From Romanomermis culicivorax (lineage: Eukaryota > Nematoda > Enoplea > Mermithida > Mermithidae), in assembly GCA_963922205.1 (NCBI GenBank), contig CAWUHX010000037.1, positions 1,054,001 to 1,118,000 on the forward strand: a stretch of DNA of 64,000 bases, given 5' to 3'. The position numbers and the translations under genes were made by a program. The first letter of the stretch is position 1, and every line of letters starts with the position of its first letter. The notes beneath the pieces were generated by a model. That model saw only the letters and a program-made list of their open reading frames with translations. It was not told the DNA's origin and ran no database searches. Shown here piece by piece: positions 47,517 through 58,706 of the stretch.

Positions 47517-50500
47517 AAAACAACGTCAAACGTTTGATCCCCACCGCCGATTTGGAATCGTGGCACATCTCTATGTACGCCCGACCTCTGAATGTGTTGC
47601 CGCTGCCAATATTTCTCTCACCCGGAAGTTTGGGGCAGGCCTTGGCCGCCCAACCCACACCAAACTTCCGAGGCTACACCCTCATCGGTTTTGACACAGA
47701 ATCGATTATGGCCGCTGACATGAAAAATTTTCAGTTTACCATGCCTATGCCAGCTGACTCCACCGCATCCAGCTATCCATGGTACGTGCAACTCGCGTTT
47801 CCTAAGGGCACGATGTTTGTTTTCAAAACCTTCACCGCTACCCCGGAAGACTGGATCGCCCTATTCTCTCTAGTCAACGGCGAACACACCATCATAGTTT
47901 CTTTCAATGGAGCCAATGACCGGGTGGGAATATATGCTCTTCTGGGTACTCAATTCCAGACCAACCCCCAAAAGAAGAATAAAGATCCCGTAGTCAAAGC
48001 GATCCATTTTGACGCGTACCGCGTAATCCCAAATATCGACATCTCCCCGCCACTATATGAGCTGGCTTGGAGAATTGGATTCTTTCCCAAAAAACGTACA
48101 TTGTAAGCCCCCATGTGGGCGCTGGATGTTTCCAAACTCACGCTAGGATTCCCAGCTGCCCTGGGATTTTTCAACAACCCGGCGACATCGTTCCTGCAAT
48201 CGGACGTCCTTGCCTACACCGCCCTCGACGCTTACTATCCGCTGTTGTTGTTCTTGGCTTTCGGTCGTTAGGGCTTCATCCCCGAGGTTTACAACGCCCC
48301 TGCGTTGTTTCCCCATGACTCGCTGGACGCCGCTGAAATCGACCACCTAGCCGAGACAATCATTGCCGCCTTTCACAACATCGTGTTGTCGGATGTTCTA
48401 GGCCCAGACTCCGCCGATCGAGTGTATCCCACTATATCGCAAATCGCCCTCCCAGAGATTATGCGAGACGAAGTTGTTTCCGCTTATAAATTTTTCATGT
48501 ATGATTGCACATCGTCCAACCACGGTCAGTCTTTTTGTTCAGGAACAATGCCCAACGGTTTCCGCAGCATCAAAGTCTTGACGTGTAGGACTCATCCCAA
48601 GCTACTCACCGCCCGGAAAGTGCCCAAGAAGAAGAAAAAAAACACAGGGACGAGTGGAACAAATCACCAGACATCTCCGACAATGAAGACCCGGCACTTC
48701 AACCACGATCAGTATTCGAGGACACGAAACGCCTTCAAGCAGCCGTCACCTCCGCCATGAAGAGTAACCTTACCGACCAGATCATCGAACTCCTCAACTT
48801 CCCGGTTTCCCCGATATACAAATTGGCTGTTTAAGATCGAATTCAATATGATGACACCGCATTGCCACCGATTCGGCAGGAAGTTGACAATGTATGGATG
48901 GAACGCGTTGCCGCCGATCAGCCATTGCCCAAGCGAACTTATCAGGGTACCCTTTATCATTATCACCCCTCCACCCTTCTTAATTTTTTACAGGTGGATG
49001 GCGATTGGTTCCGACAGCTAACGTCTTTCATGCCGTTGGCCGCGCTTTTGGCATCGCCGTGTTCGGCTGCCGAATACACTGTCAAGAACAGTTGGTTGCT
49101 CGGCCACACCCAGAATATGAATTCGGAAACCCGCGCCATTTTCTACGACTGTATGTGGTACCGTACAGACAGCAACCCTCGATCGTGGCTCACCGATTGG
49201 ATGAATCGCATCCCTGAGCACAAGCCATCTTTCGCCAGCAACCACAGTACATACCTCTGCAACAGGTTCCCGTTATGCCCAATCATCTTCAACGAGGAAT
49301 TCCATATGGAAACGTCCATTGAAGAAATCGAACTCGATAAAAACGATTACATGGCCAAGCCGCACAGCCGTTTTCACCTTTATTCCACGTTCATTGCCAT
49401 CATCGACTTTCAAAATCGGTTCTCATTCCCCGTGTTCCCCGTGCCGGTGTATGCGTACCCCATGCCGACTACGGCTTCGGTGCACATGCTCACCGCCGAG
49501 GAACTGCTTGACCGCCCTATTGATGTCGAAGTCAAACCCGCCGATGAAGAGCTCTTGGATACACCAATTTTCGACCTGAACACAGCAAAGCTGCCGCCAT
49601 CAACCGATGTGTCGGCCCTTCCTATGCCTGCCGGGCCATTCGATATTAAAGCGACTGCTACGCAAATCACCGATTTTTTGAAACTGACGCTCGATGAAAT
49701 TGCAACCCTCCCTCCGGTGCCAATGGACGAATCTACCCCCATCCAACCCGCCGCGATGGATACGGAAACGACAACAACCACAGATCAAATGTTAACCGTC
49801 ATACCCGAAGAAAGCACAGTCGATCAATCCATGTCAATGGACATTGTTCCTATTGAACCAGCCACCACGTTGCCCCCAATTGTGCCCACCATCGACCCGC
49901 AAATCTATTTGGCTACTCCGGCAGTCTTGCCCAGACCCCCAATTATAGCCACTGTTGCTGCCGCCAGGTATAGTGCTCCTGTCCGTTTATCACAACATAT
50001 AATTTCAGATTCTCAATAGAATGCACTGGCCGCAGCACTTACTGCGTATCATTTCCCGCCACTGCTGCCAGGTATGTTGTTCCCTGAACACCACTGGATG
50101 GACTACCCCGCCGCACTTAAAGAAGAGATACAACGCATTTTGCTGCCACCAAGGACATTGACAGCCGGGCTTCCTCAAATCCCTCAAACGGCTCCGGTTA
50201 TTACTCAAACCCTACAACTGCTGGTCACATTACCGCCGCCGATCGCTTTACAGCTGCAACTGGTGCCGTAACCGCCCCAGCCCACGACTCTAGTGCCGCC
50301 GACGGCGCCTGTGGATGTTCAAACCCCACAGGCCCCCAGCACATCCGCACCGGCTCTAGATCGCATGGCCAACCTATTCCAAAGCCTGGACGTTACGAAC
50401 ACTCCGTGAAGCGCAAACAACACCTTCACGAAGAGGCTGAATATCCGAAATCTCATAGAACGGGAACGACGGATGAACCCAGCACAAGGCGTACGCTGCC

Positions 50501-52183
50501 ACCCAGTACTCCGCATGCTGAGTGCAGCAAAACGCCTAGCAAACGAACAACCTGTCGCCGCGAACAGTGTGATAAACAGAAAATCCGCGAAGAAGCTCAC
50601 AAAACCTAGCAGACAACTTCCATGCCAAAACCGAGAATCACGTCAACGAAAACAGCAGCACCGGCAACACAACCACCGCCTGCTCGTCAATCAGATAGTC
50701 ACCATTCAGGCCATGAGTCTCACTCTCGTGATGATCGCCACCGTAAAGAAACTCAGCAAATTCACGCCACCAGCCGCAATAGCCATCAACAAGAATGCCG
50801 CGATGATGCACCACAACACCATACTCAGAGTGAGCAAACGCACCAGGTGCACACAATGGGTTTTTACGGAGAGGCGTACCGGCGGGGTTTCCACCGGTCA
50901 CCACCAAAGTTGACGGATTATATCAGCCCGCTGCACAGAGATGCCGAAATTCAAAGACGTATGGAAGCCTTGAAAAACCCGCCAAAAGATGTTTTCAAGG
51001 CTCCGCTTCCGCCGCTGCCTCCTATGGATGTGGAACCTGCCACATCATCCGCAATTTTGATTCCACCTATGGCCACCTCGCAGCCGCTGACAGCTCAGAG
51101 GTCCGCTATGACAACTACGGTAACTCACACCACATCGCTGCCGCCTACGGCCCCGAGGTCAGCTCAGAGTACCGCGCAAGCCCAACTGCCATTGGTTATA
51201 GCAACTAGACCGGTTCTTGGAATCCCTCCGCCAACAACTTCCACGCCAACTGTCGAACCACAGTTGCCTAGCCAAGCTACCCGACTGCCCAACTATACGC
51301 ATTTCCGAACCACGGATTCGCCGCATTGTGTTACGCTCCTGACGCCTCACCACCCGCCGCGTATTGACCCATCCGTTGAATTTTTCATGCTGCGCACGTT
51401 GCACGAAATGGTCTTGATCAATTTCTTGGCATCGGCATCACCATGGCCATTCACATTGGCGCAACGAATGCCTCGCTCGCTTTGTACTAATATTTTCGCG
51501 AACTTTATTGTCCATCGTACCGAAAACAACAACCGCCCGTCTCGCACGACGTGGCCGCACTGATACTGCGATGGGTCACCGGCCTGTGGGCTGAGGAGCT
51601 CGGCATTGATGATGCCGTTCACACCACCCATTTGGCTCTTTTCCTCTATGAATCTCGCGGGTTGGACAATCCGTCGTGCTTATTGCAGGCCTACAACACC
51701 GCTGTGGGTCTGATGGACAGCTGGATGGCATATCCGCAATATGCACCGTTCCCTCAACGGCCCGAAATTGCGGATATCCAACGAATTTACTTGCAATACC
51801 ATAGCCAGATGGATCACCCTGCACCCCTGTTACGTCCGCACGACTTCTCCGCCCGGTGGAACTTGTTGGCACCACGACCGCTGCCGCCAACAGGTTTGCC
51901 CTCAGACCGCCCATTGTTGATCGCTATGCAATTGCTGCCCCAGGGTGTGAATCCTCTTTCTCCGCTCCGATCTCAAACGTACACCTCATCATCCCGTCGT
52001 CGGGACACCACTGATCACGGTCATAATGGCAACTCCCACTCCATCTGTTTTGATGGCCATGATGATCCTCGTGACCCCCACGGCTATCATAATGACCGTT
52101 ACCACCAAAGCAATCACAATCATCGCGATTACCAACAACAACCTCGATCTGCCACTGATACTTGCCAACAGCGCCGCCATTGA
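47517..52183 (+). pseudogene. ORF3 exon 2, element B (exonuclease-like plus tail)
   Basis: Runs through the exonuclease pattern without the frameshift seen in A: motif I GFDTE at about 47689-47703, the motif II segment VSFNGAND with its final Asp kept, and motif III SDVLAYTALDAYYPLLLF (Tyr and Asp kept) near 48210-48260. Stops at about 48104 (TAA), 48270 (TAG), 48834 (TAA) and 50017 (TAG), with shifts, break the rest. The C-terminal domain is seen at 51347-51780 ([22 protein letters not shown]). Where A has TAG at 19233, B has Tyr. Confidence 0.75.
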
Positions 52184-52189
52184 CACAAA

Positions 52190-52762
52190 GCTTTTGTACA
52201 GTAATGTTCGTTTTTTCTTTGTTTTTTGTTTTCATTTAACCTCCTCTAATACCAGTTGTTTTCTTCTTCTAATCTCTTTCGCGTGTGCTTTATTTGTACT
52301 AGTTTTCCCCAGTGCACGAGCAGCCGATGCTAAGACCATGCAGTAAGACGACTGGCAATGTTCTACCACCACACGCCCCCACTTGCGCCATTCTTTGTCC
52401 TTTCCCCCTCCCCCCTGTCCATGTTTTGTTGTCGACCCCTTCGTAGTGGCCGGCCTCACCCTCCCATCCGTATGGCGTCGTAGTGCGCTCCAGTATATTG
52501 GTGCGGACCAAGTGACAATGCGAGCTGCGGTGTTGCTGAACTTACGGCCTCGCTAGTTGCACTTGCGTTGGGAGGTCTCGCCCTACGCGCTGCCCTAAAA
52601 TTGGCTCAAACAACCCCAATGACTCCGCTGGCCCCACTGTGTGATACCGAAGGCCCTTTCAGCAACCCCGGTGATGGCCTGTAGTGGGGGTTCCCTTCCC
52701 CTTGCACGTTTTAGCTTCTTTCTTGACGATCACTTAGGGCGATCTACTGCAAGGGGGAGGGG
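52190..52762 (+). other. 3' UTR and polypurine tract, element B
   Basis: Long-form family 3' UTR with the GCGCTCCAGTATATTGGTG block that A lacks. It ends with AAGGGGGAGGGG at 52751-52762, before the LTR. Confidence 0.75.
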
Positions 52763-53330
52763 TGTTGTAGTGTGTTTTCCGCTGATTTTCGTCATTTTGT
52801 CAAAGGGCGTATGAGGTCCACAGGTGGCAAGTGGAGCGAGCAACGGGGACCATTAGCAGCCGTCCTACTGTAGCACACGTCAGTACGCGTGCGCTGGTCT
52901 CTCTCATTATTGTTATTCTCTTTTATTATTATCGTATGTTTCATATACTAAGTGTGCACCCTGCCGTCCACTATTATATTTCGCCACTCATCGCCTCCCA
53001 CCACGCAGCCTTCTTTTCTCGTCCCAGTGCGTGGAAGTTGATCGTTTATTTTTCTCACCCATTTTCGTTTTGTATGTAAGTTTTCGTTTGTTTTTATTGT
53101 GTAATATAAAGGTAGAAAATTCTCTCCTCCCGGTTTTACGCGATAAGGGAGACAATTAAGGAAACTCATCTTTTCCTTAATTGGTGGGATAATTAGTGTC
53201 GGGTTTAAGTACAAACAATTAAGTTAATCGGGTAAACGTTGGTGTGGGAAACACGTACATTAAGGACGAACCCTGGAATCCTAATCCTGCCTGTGACTCA
53301 TCAATCGCCGGCTCATTTCAAAACACAACA
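52763..53330 (+). repeat. 3' LTR of element B
   Basis: 568 bp, TGTTGTAGTG...ACACAACA, followed by CTTG (53331-53334). It matches the retained part of the 5' LTR at about 95% by eye. Confidence 0.85.
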
Positions 53331-53405
53331 CTTGCAGTATAAGTACCAAAAGCTCTTGCCATGATATTTTTGGTTTACTTATCACTATTTTTCTGATGGG
53401 ATCCC

Positions 53406-54160
53406 AATAATAGGCTGAAAGACAATTGGGTGAACAACAATTGGGTGAATTTAACCATTGGGTAAATATAACTATTGGGTGAAAAACAAGTGGGTGACTA
53501 TGACAATTGGTTTAATGTGACAATGCTGTGAATATCTTAGAAAAGCATTCACACTTGATGAAATGTGTGAAGAAATTTTTATGCACAACTTACAGCTGAA
53601 ATGAGGTCTGGCCCACCTAGCTGAGTTAAACATTATTGGACTTTCAACTGCATCAAGATGTTCAAAAAAGTTAACTTTACTCTGATGAAAAGCATGTCAA
53701 TTAGTTGAAGTGGTCTTGTTCAATTCAACTCTTTGATAAACTTTTCATGTATATGAGCAAAAATCAGGCTGATCAAGTGATTTTTAGCAATTATAAGCAC
53801 TACTTGAATTTCGAAAAAACTTTTGTTTTCACTAAATCTACTATAATTTTGAAATCATAGGATACAAATCATCAACAGTGATTGCAACAACTAACGAACA
53901 TATCAGATATTGAAGTAATTTTAGTAAAAAATAATTTCAGAATTCTGGTTCTCTTTTGATGTTAACTGCAGTGTCTTTTGTTTAATTCAAACATTTTTTA
54001 TATTTCTACTCACATTAGGCTACCATTTTCCATGATTTTTGACACATTTCCCCAATTGTCGTAGTCACCCAATTGTGTTTCACTCAACTTTCATTCACCC
54101 AATTGTCCCACTGACTTGATGGTATTCACCTAATAGTCTTTCACCCAATTGTTGTAGACC
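53406..54160. mobile_element. Second foldback-like element with ~13-bp subrepeats
   Basis: The left arm (53406-53512) is a run of imperfect repeats of ACAATTGGGTGAA. The right arm (54051-54160) carries the complement (TTCACCCAATTGT). The centre is AT-rich without coding capacity. Outer sequences AATAATAGGCTGAAAGACAATTGGG and its relative near 54130-54160 roughly pair. No transposase was seen. Confidence 0.6.
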
Positions 54161-54374
54161 CTCTTCTGACTTATTTTTTGTTTTTCATATATGTCTACTA
54201 ATTAGGCTACAACTTCTGTTCTCTTTAATTCATATTCTTAGCATCTCACATTTGGGCTTCCTTTGTGCTTGTGTGTTTTCTTTGTCTTCATTTTCCTTTT
54301 GTTGCACTGCCAGTTGGGTTGTCAAGGTCAGAGAATACATTCTCAGCACAAAATTTATGTCTATTCATCAAAAC
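54161..54374. other. AT-rich DNA, nothing recognised
   Basis: No gene or repeat family recognised between the foldback-like element and the inverted satellite tail. Confidence 0.4.
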
Positions 54375-54490
54375 TTATCATAGGTGGCACGAGAGGGTCA
54401 ACCTATAATATACTTGGCCCCCAAATTTCATGCCACCCCTCTAGAGCCAAAACAGTTAGAGCTAGAACCTTCAGATTTTTTTCATAATTT
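54375..54490 (-). repeat. Inverted copy of the satellite-element tail
   Basis: Reverse complement of 7330-7460 with the same landmarks (GAAGGTTCTAGCTCT, GTTTTGGCTCTAG, CATGAAATTTGGG, TATATTATAGGTTG). It continues to about 54530 with the block corresponding to 'cctatgcc.gatattatg'. Confidence 0.75.
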
Positions 54491-54839
54491 CAGGCATAGA
54501 GACAAACTGTGGAGTGCCTTTTGTCATTTCACCCCTATCTGCAAGTAGTGCTCGGTGGGGCCCCAAAAACATACAAAAAGTGCACTTTTTAAGGCCCCCA
54601 GTTCCACAATGCCCCACAATGAGTGTGCCATATCCAAGCTTCATACTTCAGCATAAGCATCTTGGTGGTGCAATCTCAAATGTGATTTTTCATTTTTTTA
54701 AAATAGGGCCTCAGTTCAATTATATGGTGGTCCAAAGTCCCAGGAACCGCGAAATCGGGCAATTTTGTTATATAACACTTACTGCTTCAAAAAAATATTT
54801 TTTTGCAGCCTAATGCATTATGTTATTCAAGTTTTTTGC

Positions 54840-55010
54840 AGTTAGGGTTTTTGATCATGGCGAATTCAATGGACTTAATCACTTTACAAAAAAAATTATC
54901 CTGAGTGTGAACAATTGTTCTTTGGTGATTTTTTTAAAATATGTTTTTGACCAAGGGAAATTCAATGGATGCCATAACTTTACACAAAAAAAATCATCTA
55001 TAATGTAAAT
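54840..55010 (-). repeat. Two inverted 98-bp satellite units
   Basis: Two units, 98 bp apart, match the complement of the 6480-7330 array (tttgatcatggcgaattcaatgg... and tttgaccaagggaaattcaatgg...). They sit at the left edge of element D's LTR. Confidence 0.75.
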
Positions 55011-55024
55011 GAAGGTACTCCCAC

Positions 55025-55631
55025 TGTTGGGGATGTGCTTACCACAGTAGCAATCCCACATCTATGCAAAATTGGTGAATTGACAAAGTTACGATTCCAC
55101 CAAAAAGGCAGAAAATATTCATTCGTGATTACTTCTCGCAATTTTGGTGTGTCGTGGGCGAGTCGCATCCATTATAAATTGTATTGTTTTGCTTCGCCTA
55201 GTAAAGGCAAACGTCGACAGCCTGACACCCAAATTTGCATATTAGTAATAATAGTATTATTTATTATTTACATTATTATTACTCGCGCATTAAGCGGAAG
55301 GAGGGAGTCGCATTACACGGGAGCCAAGCCAAGGTAAAGCCCCAGCTCCTTTGGATATTATTATAGTGAGTTCTGTGTATTAGTGTAAACCTTTAGGAGG
55401 CATCTGGGGAGACTCTGAGTGCCCTTCGATTGCAAGAGTTAAAGTTTCCAGTTGCTTATTAGTAACTGAAGGTTGTGTTTATTTCTGCTTAAGGACTGTT
55501 GCACTGTGTTTAGTTGATTGCTAATAGGAAGCTCCTTTGAGTGACCTACAGTAGTCAGTTGGATACAAGCCAATAGGACTTGAGTTATATTGCTGACATC
55601 CTCGGATCTAAGCATAGATATGAACATAACA
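55025..55631 (+). repeat. Probable 5' LTR of element D
   Basis: Starts TGTTGGGGATG just after the satellite units and ends CATAACA two bases before a TGG primer site. TGTT/AACA ends and a ~607-bp length fit. The partner LTR is not in the window, so the left end is a guess. Confidence 0.5.
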
Positions 55632-55633
55632 AG

Positions 55634-55651
55634 TGGTGGCTTCTGACACTT
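55634..55651 (+). promoter_or_regulatory. Probable primer binding site of element D
   Basis: TGGTGGCTTCTGACACTT begins with the TGG expected opposite a tRNA CCA end, right after the LTR. The tRNA was not identified. Confidence 0.5.
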
Positions 55652-55725
55652 GCAATACGGAAGAGTGCAGAGTCACTCGAGGTGTCACAAAACCTAAAGG
55701 TTTTTACAAAGACTTAGGACTCAAA

Positions 55726-56328
55726 ATGTCCAAAAATGCTGAGGATTTAGCCTCTGGTACGACTTTACCGAGGACTCCGCCTGGTGTAAGGCATGATGAG
55801 GGGGATAAATCTTTCCCACTGCCTGTGGTATCTAATACTACGAGCAAGCGGAAAGGCTCTGACTCAAGTGCCATAAGCCAGCGGGCTGAGGTAAAATTGG
55901 ACCCAGTAAGCGCTCCCAATTCCGTAGCGCCCATAATGGCCACGAATAATATCAATAATATGGCCACGGCAAAGGAACTATTGACTGCCGATGATAGAGA
56001 TGCTCAATTATTGGCGCCTATCGATAGAAGGCCGAAATTGGCCGAGGATCATATTGATCCATTTGATCAATTTAGAGAGGAACATTTTCGACGACCTCGA
56101 CAACGATTCGATACGTATCATCGCAAATACGTTAATGAAAATGTGGATAATATTATTCGGGATGATTACCGTCGTGATCCATTGGACGATTTACGATTGG
56201 AAATGAGTCAAAAGGACGAGGAAATTCGACGACTAAACGTCAAAATTCACAAAATGGCCGATTCGATGGTCGGAGTCCAAGGACTATTGGAAAGATTCGT
56301 CCTGGATCAGAAGGAAAGGGATATCTGA
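55726..56328 (+). pseudogene. Gag N-terminal part, element D
   Basis: ATG at 55726 (MSKNAEDLASGTTLPRTPPG), 200 codons to TGA at 56326-56328. The same frame continues after the stop. It holds a Ser/Thr/Pro-rich start, an Arg-rich middle (FRRPRQRFDTYHRKY) and a C-terminal coiled-coil stretch (MSQKDEEIRRLNVKIHKMAD). It is the counterpart of A's coiled-coil Gag part. Confidence 0.7.
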
Positions 56329-58208
56329 GTGAGTAGGACTATAGACAGACCATTGCAAACTCAGGATATGTGTAGAACTTTGCCAATGACGTCTGCAACC
56401 TGTATTGCCAATGACCAAAGGTTACGGCAGATGGAAGCAGATGAGTCAGAGAAAAAGTTCACAGTCAAACCTACTGTGAAATCAAAGGCTTCTACGGAAA
56501 AATGGGTAACTGAACCGCTTGCTGTTCGAGAACAAGCAAGTGATATAGTTGCTCAATTTTTTCCAAGAAGCTGATGAGGAAGCAGCAGGTAGTCATAAGG
56601 AAAGCAAACATACTACGTCGAAGCACAAACGATCCAAAAAGTCCACACGAGGAAATTCATCAGATTCTGATGACTCCTCAGTGGATGGATTGGAGCCTAC
56701 TGTGTCAGATATAGTGAAGGCTGTAAAGCCAAAGCTACTCCTCGATGACATGACTGAGACACAGGTTCTCAGCTTCCTAAATGATTTAGAGGCAGAGTTT
56801 ACGTCAGAGACTACTGATAAAATGAAGCTGGCTGCCTTACGAGCGCTTTCTAAGGGTGTACCGAAAGCTACTGCCAAAAGGTTCAAAAGTTACAAAAAAG
56901 CCCGAAGGAAGTTGCTCAAAGTGCAAGCTCCAGATTCAAATGTCGGTATGCAAACAAAGGAGCTGATGAACATAAAGCAGGAATTTGATGAAGCTCTAGT
57001 GAAATTCCTCAAGAGAATTAGTGTGCTAGTAGATAGATTATATCCTAATAAGACCGAAGAGTTCAGAGATCGTTTCATAATTGATACCTTTTTATATAAA
57101 GCATCTGAAGAGTATCAGATGGAGTTGCTAGATCAGAGGGAGAAGTATGAAACATGGCATGATCTAGCACAGGATGTGCACAAGATTGATAAGCGGAATA
57201 CAGCTGCTTATAAAAAGAGAGGAACTGCGGAATCTCCAATTGTGATAAATGAAGTGACGATAGGGGAATGGCAAGCTGAAGTGGCTTATGTCAGTAGAAA
57301 TAAATTTGGCAATGCCCCACAAAGGCAGTTTCAAAATAAAGCTATGCGACAGAAAGTAAGGAGAGAGAAGCAAGCCCCGATCCTAGTGTCAGAAAAGAAG
57401 GATTCCGATACTTCTGTAGAAGAGAATAACTCACAGGGGACTCAAATGGCTACTACTCCCCGAAAGGGAAAGGAGCCTGAGGAACCTAGCAGTGATTCTG
57501 TTCTAGCAAAGTTATCACAGGAGATTGCGAAGTTGGCTCAGTGTTATCAGGAGATAAGCCGAAAGACTGATGCCAAATTGAATGAAATTTCTGCCAAAGT
57601 TAATAAGGGTAAACCCCAAAAACCTGGTGGAAATGAGTTCAGGAAATCATATTGTCGATACCATGGAAATAATTCTCATGACACGTCCAAATGTAAAACC
57701 CTTCAATGGAAAAATGCACAAGGACATAATTGGGATAATCGATATGGTGGAAACAGAGGTTTCAGGCAACAGTTTGGAGGCTTTAGAGGAGGATATGTTG
57801 GCGGGAGCAGTAGAGGTGCTCATGCCATACTATGGATTATATACTATGGATTATGATACTTATCAACGATTCATTGATTACCAGAATAGATTGCAGAATG
57901 AGCAACTCTATATGGCACCACAACTGCCAGCCCCTAGCCAACAGCTGATGATCACAGCTCCCCCTCAAGGTCAGGTTCAAATCAGTAACCCTAGCCCAAG
58001 TGTGCAAGCCATTTCCAGTAGTCAACCATCCACGTCTAGTCAGACAGAGTTGGGATCTGCTGGAAGTGTTAATAGCATTGCCACTACGGGTCAAGGTGTT
58101 AGTGAGATGAAATGGCCTGGAGTATTGAAGTGTGCCATGATGAAGGAAGATTATTCAAAAGTTACAAAAGCATTCAAGCATGGGATAATTCCTAATCAGG
58201 AGGAATGA
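56329..58208 (+). pseudogene. Gag capsid and nucleocapsid, element D
   Basis: Follows in the same frame as 55726, then shifts at the T run near 56555 to the frame open until 57856, and shifts again near 57840. It holds acidic and Lys-rich linkers, capsid helices (VLSFLNDLEAEF, FIIDTFLYKASEEYQ) and the knuckle CRYHGNNSHDTSKC near 57653, the same C-x2-H-x4-H-x4-C form as in A. A Gly/Arg-rich tail (GGNRGFRQQFGGFRGG) and a Pro/Gln/Ser-rich linker to the protease follow. TGA at 58206-58208 interrupts the linker. Confidence 0.8.
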
Positions 58209-58706
58209 TTAAGGTTTTCTAGGTTTCCTCGAACTCTCCCATTTCACATTAATGTGACCGTATGTAATACTAACACCAAGGCTCTAGTGGATACTGGTGC
58301 TCAGTGTTTGGTGATGTCTTCATGGTTTCTTAAGGAAGCTTTTGATGAAGAATATACCGGATATCCTGAGATACTAAAAGTCACTGTTGCTGATGGTGCA
58401 GTAGTACATGCACATGGTTACATACAATTCAAAATGCATTGTGAATTTGGAGTTTTCTTGGTGAAGGCCATAATAATCATTCCTAATGCGGAGGAAAATC
58501 TCATAATTGGAACGGATTTCTTAGCACATCCGGATGTTGGAGCGATGATAGATTTTGGTAAAGGTATCATGAAACTTAATGGAGTTGAGAAAGCTATAAG
58601 TGTGGTATCTAAAGATCACACCAGTCATATACAAGCTATTGATTGTATGGGGGAAGCACCTATAGTACATTCAAGTCCTGAAGAGGATCAATACCCCAGG
58701 ATCTGA
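58209..58706 (+). pseudogene. Protease, element D
   Basis: In frame with Gag and RT apart from TGA at either end. The aspartic protease turn VDTGAQ is intact, then VADGAVVHAHG and [13 protein letters not shown], the same layout as A. It would cut the Gag-Pol chain as a homodimer. Confidence 0.85.

Larger units (their letters stand above)
39699..53330 (+). mobile_element. Element B: full-span but dead gypsy element, A family
   Basis: Plus strand, 13.6 kb, bounded by LTRs beginning TGTTGTAG and by CTTG duplications. It has the same gene order as A: Gag-Pol, split ORF3, long 3' UTR, polypurine tract, LTR. The end of the 5' LTR, the primer site and the start of gag are deleted. Frames are broken throughout, so it is older than A. 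It is useful as the comparison that shows which stops in A are new. Confidence 0.88.
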
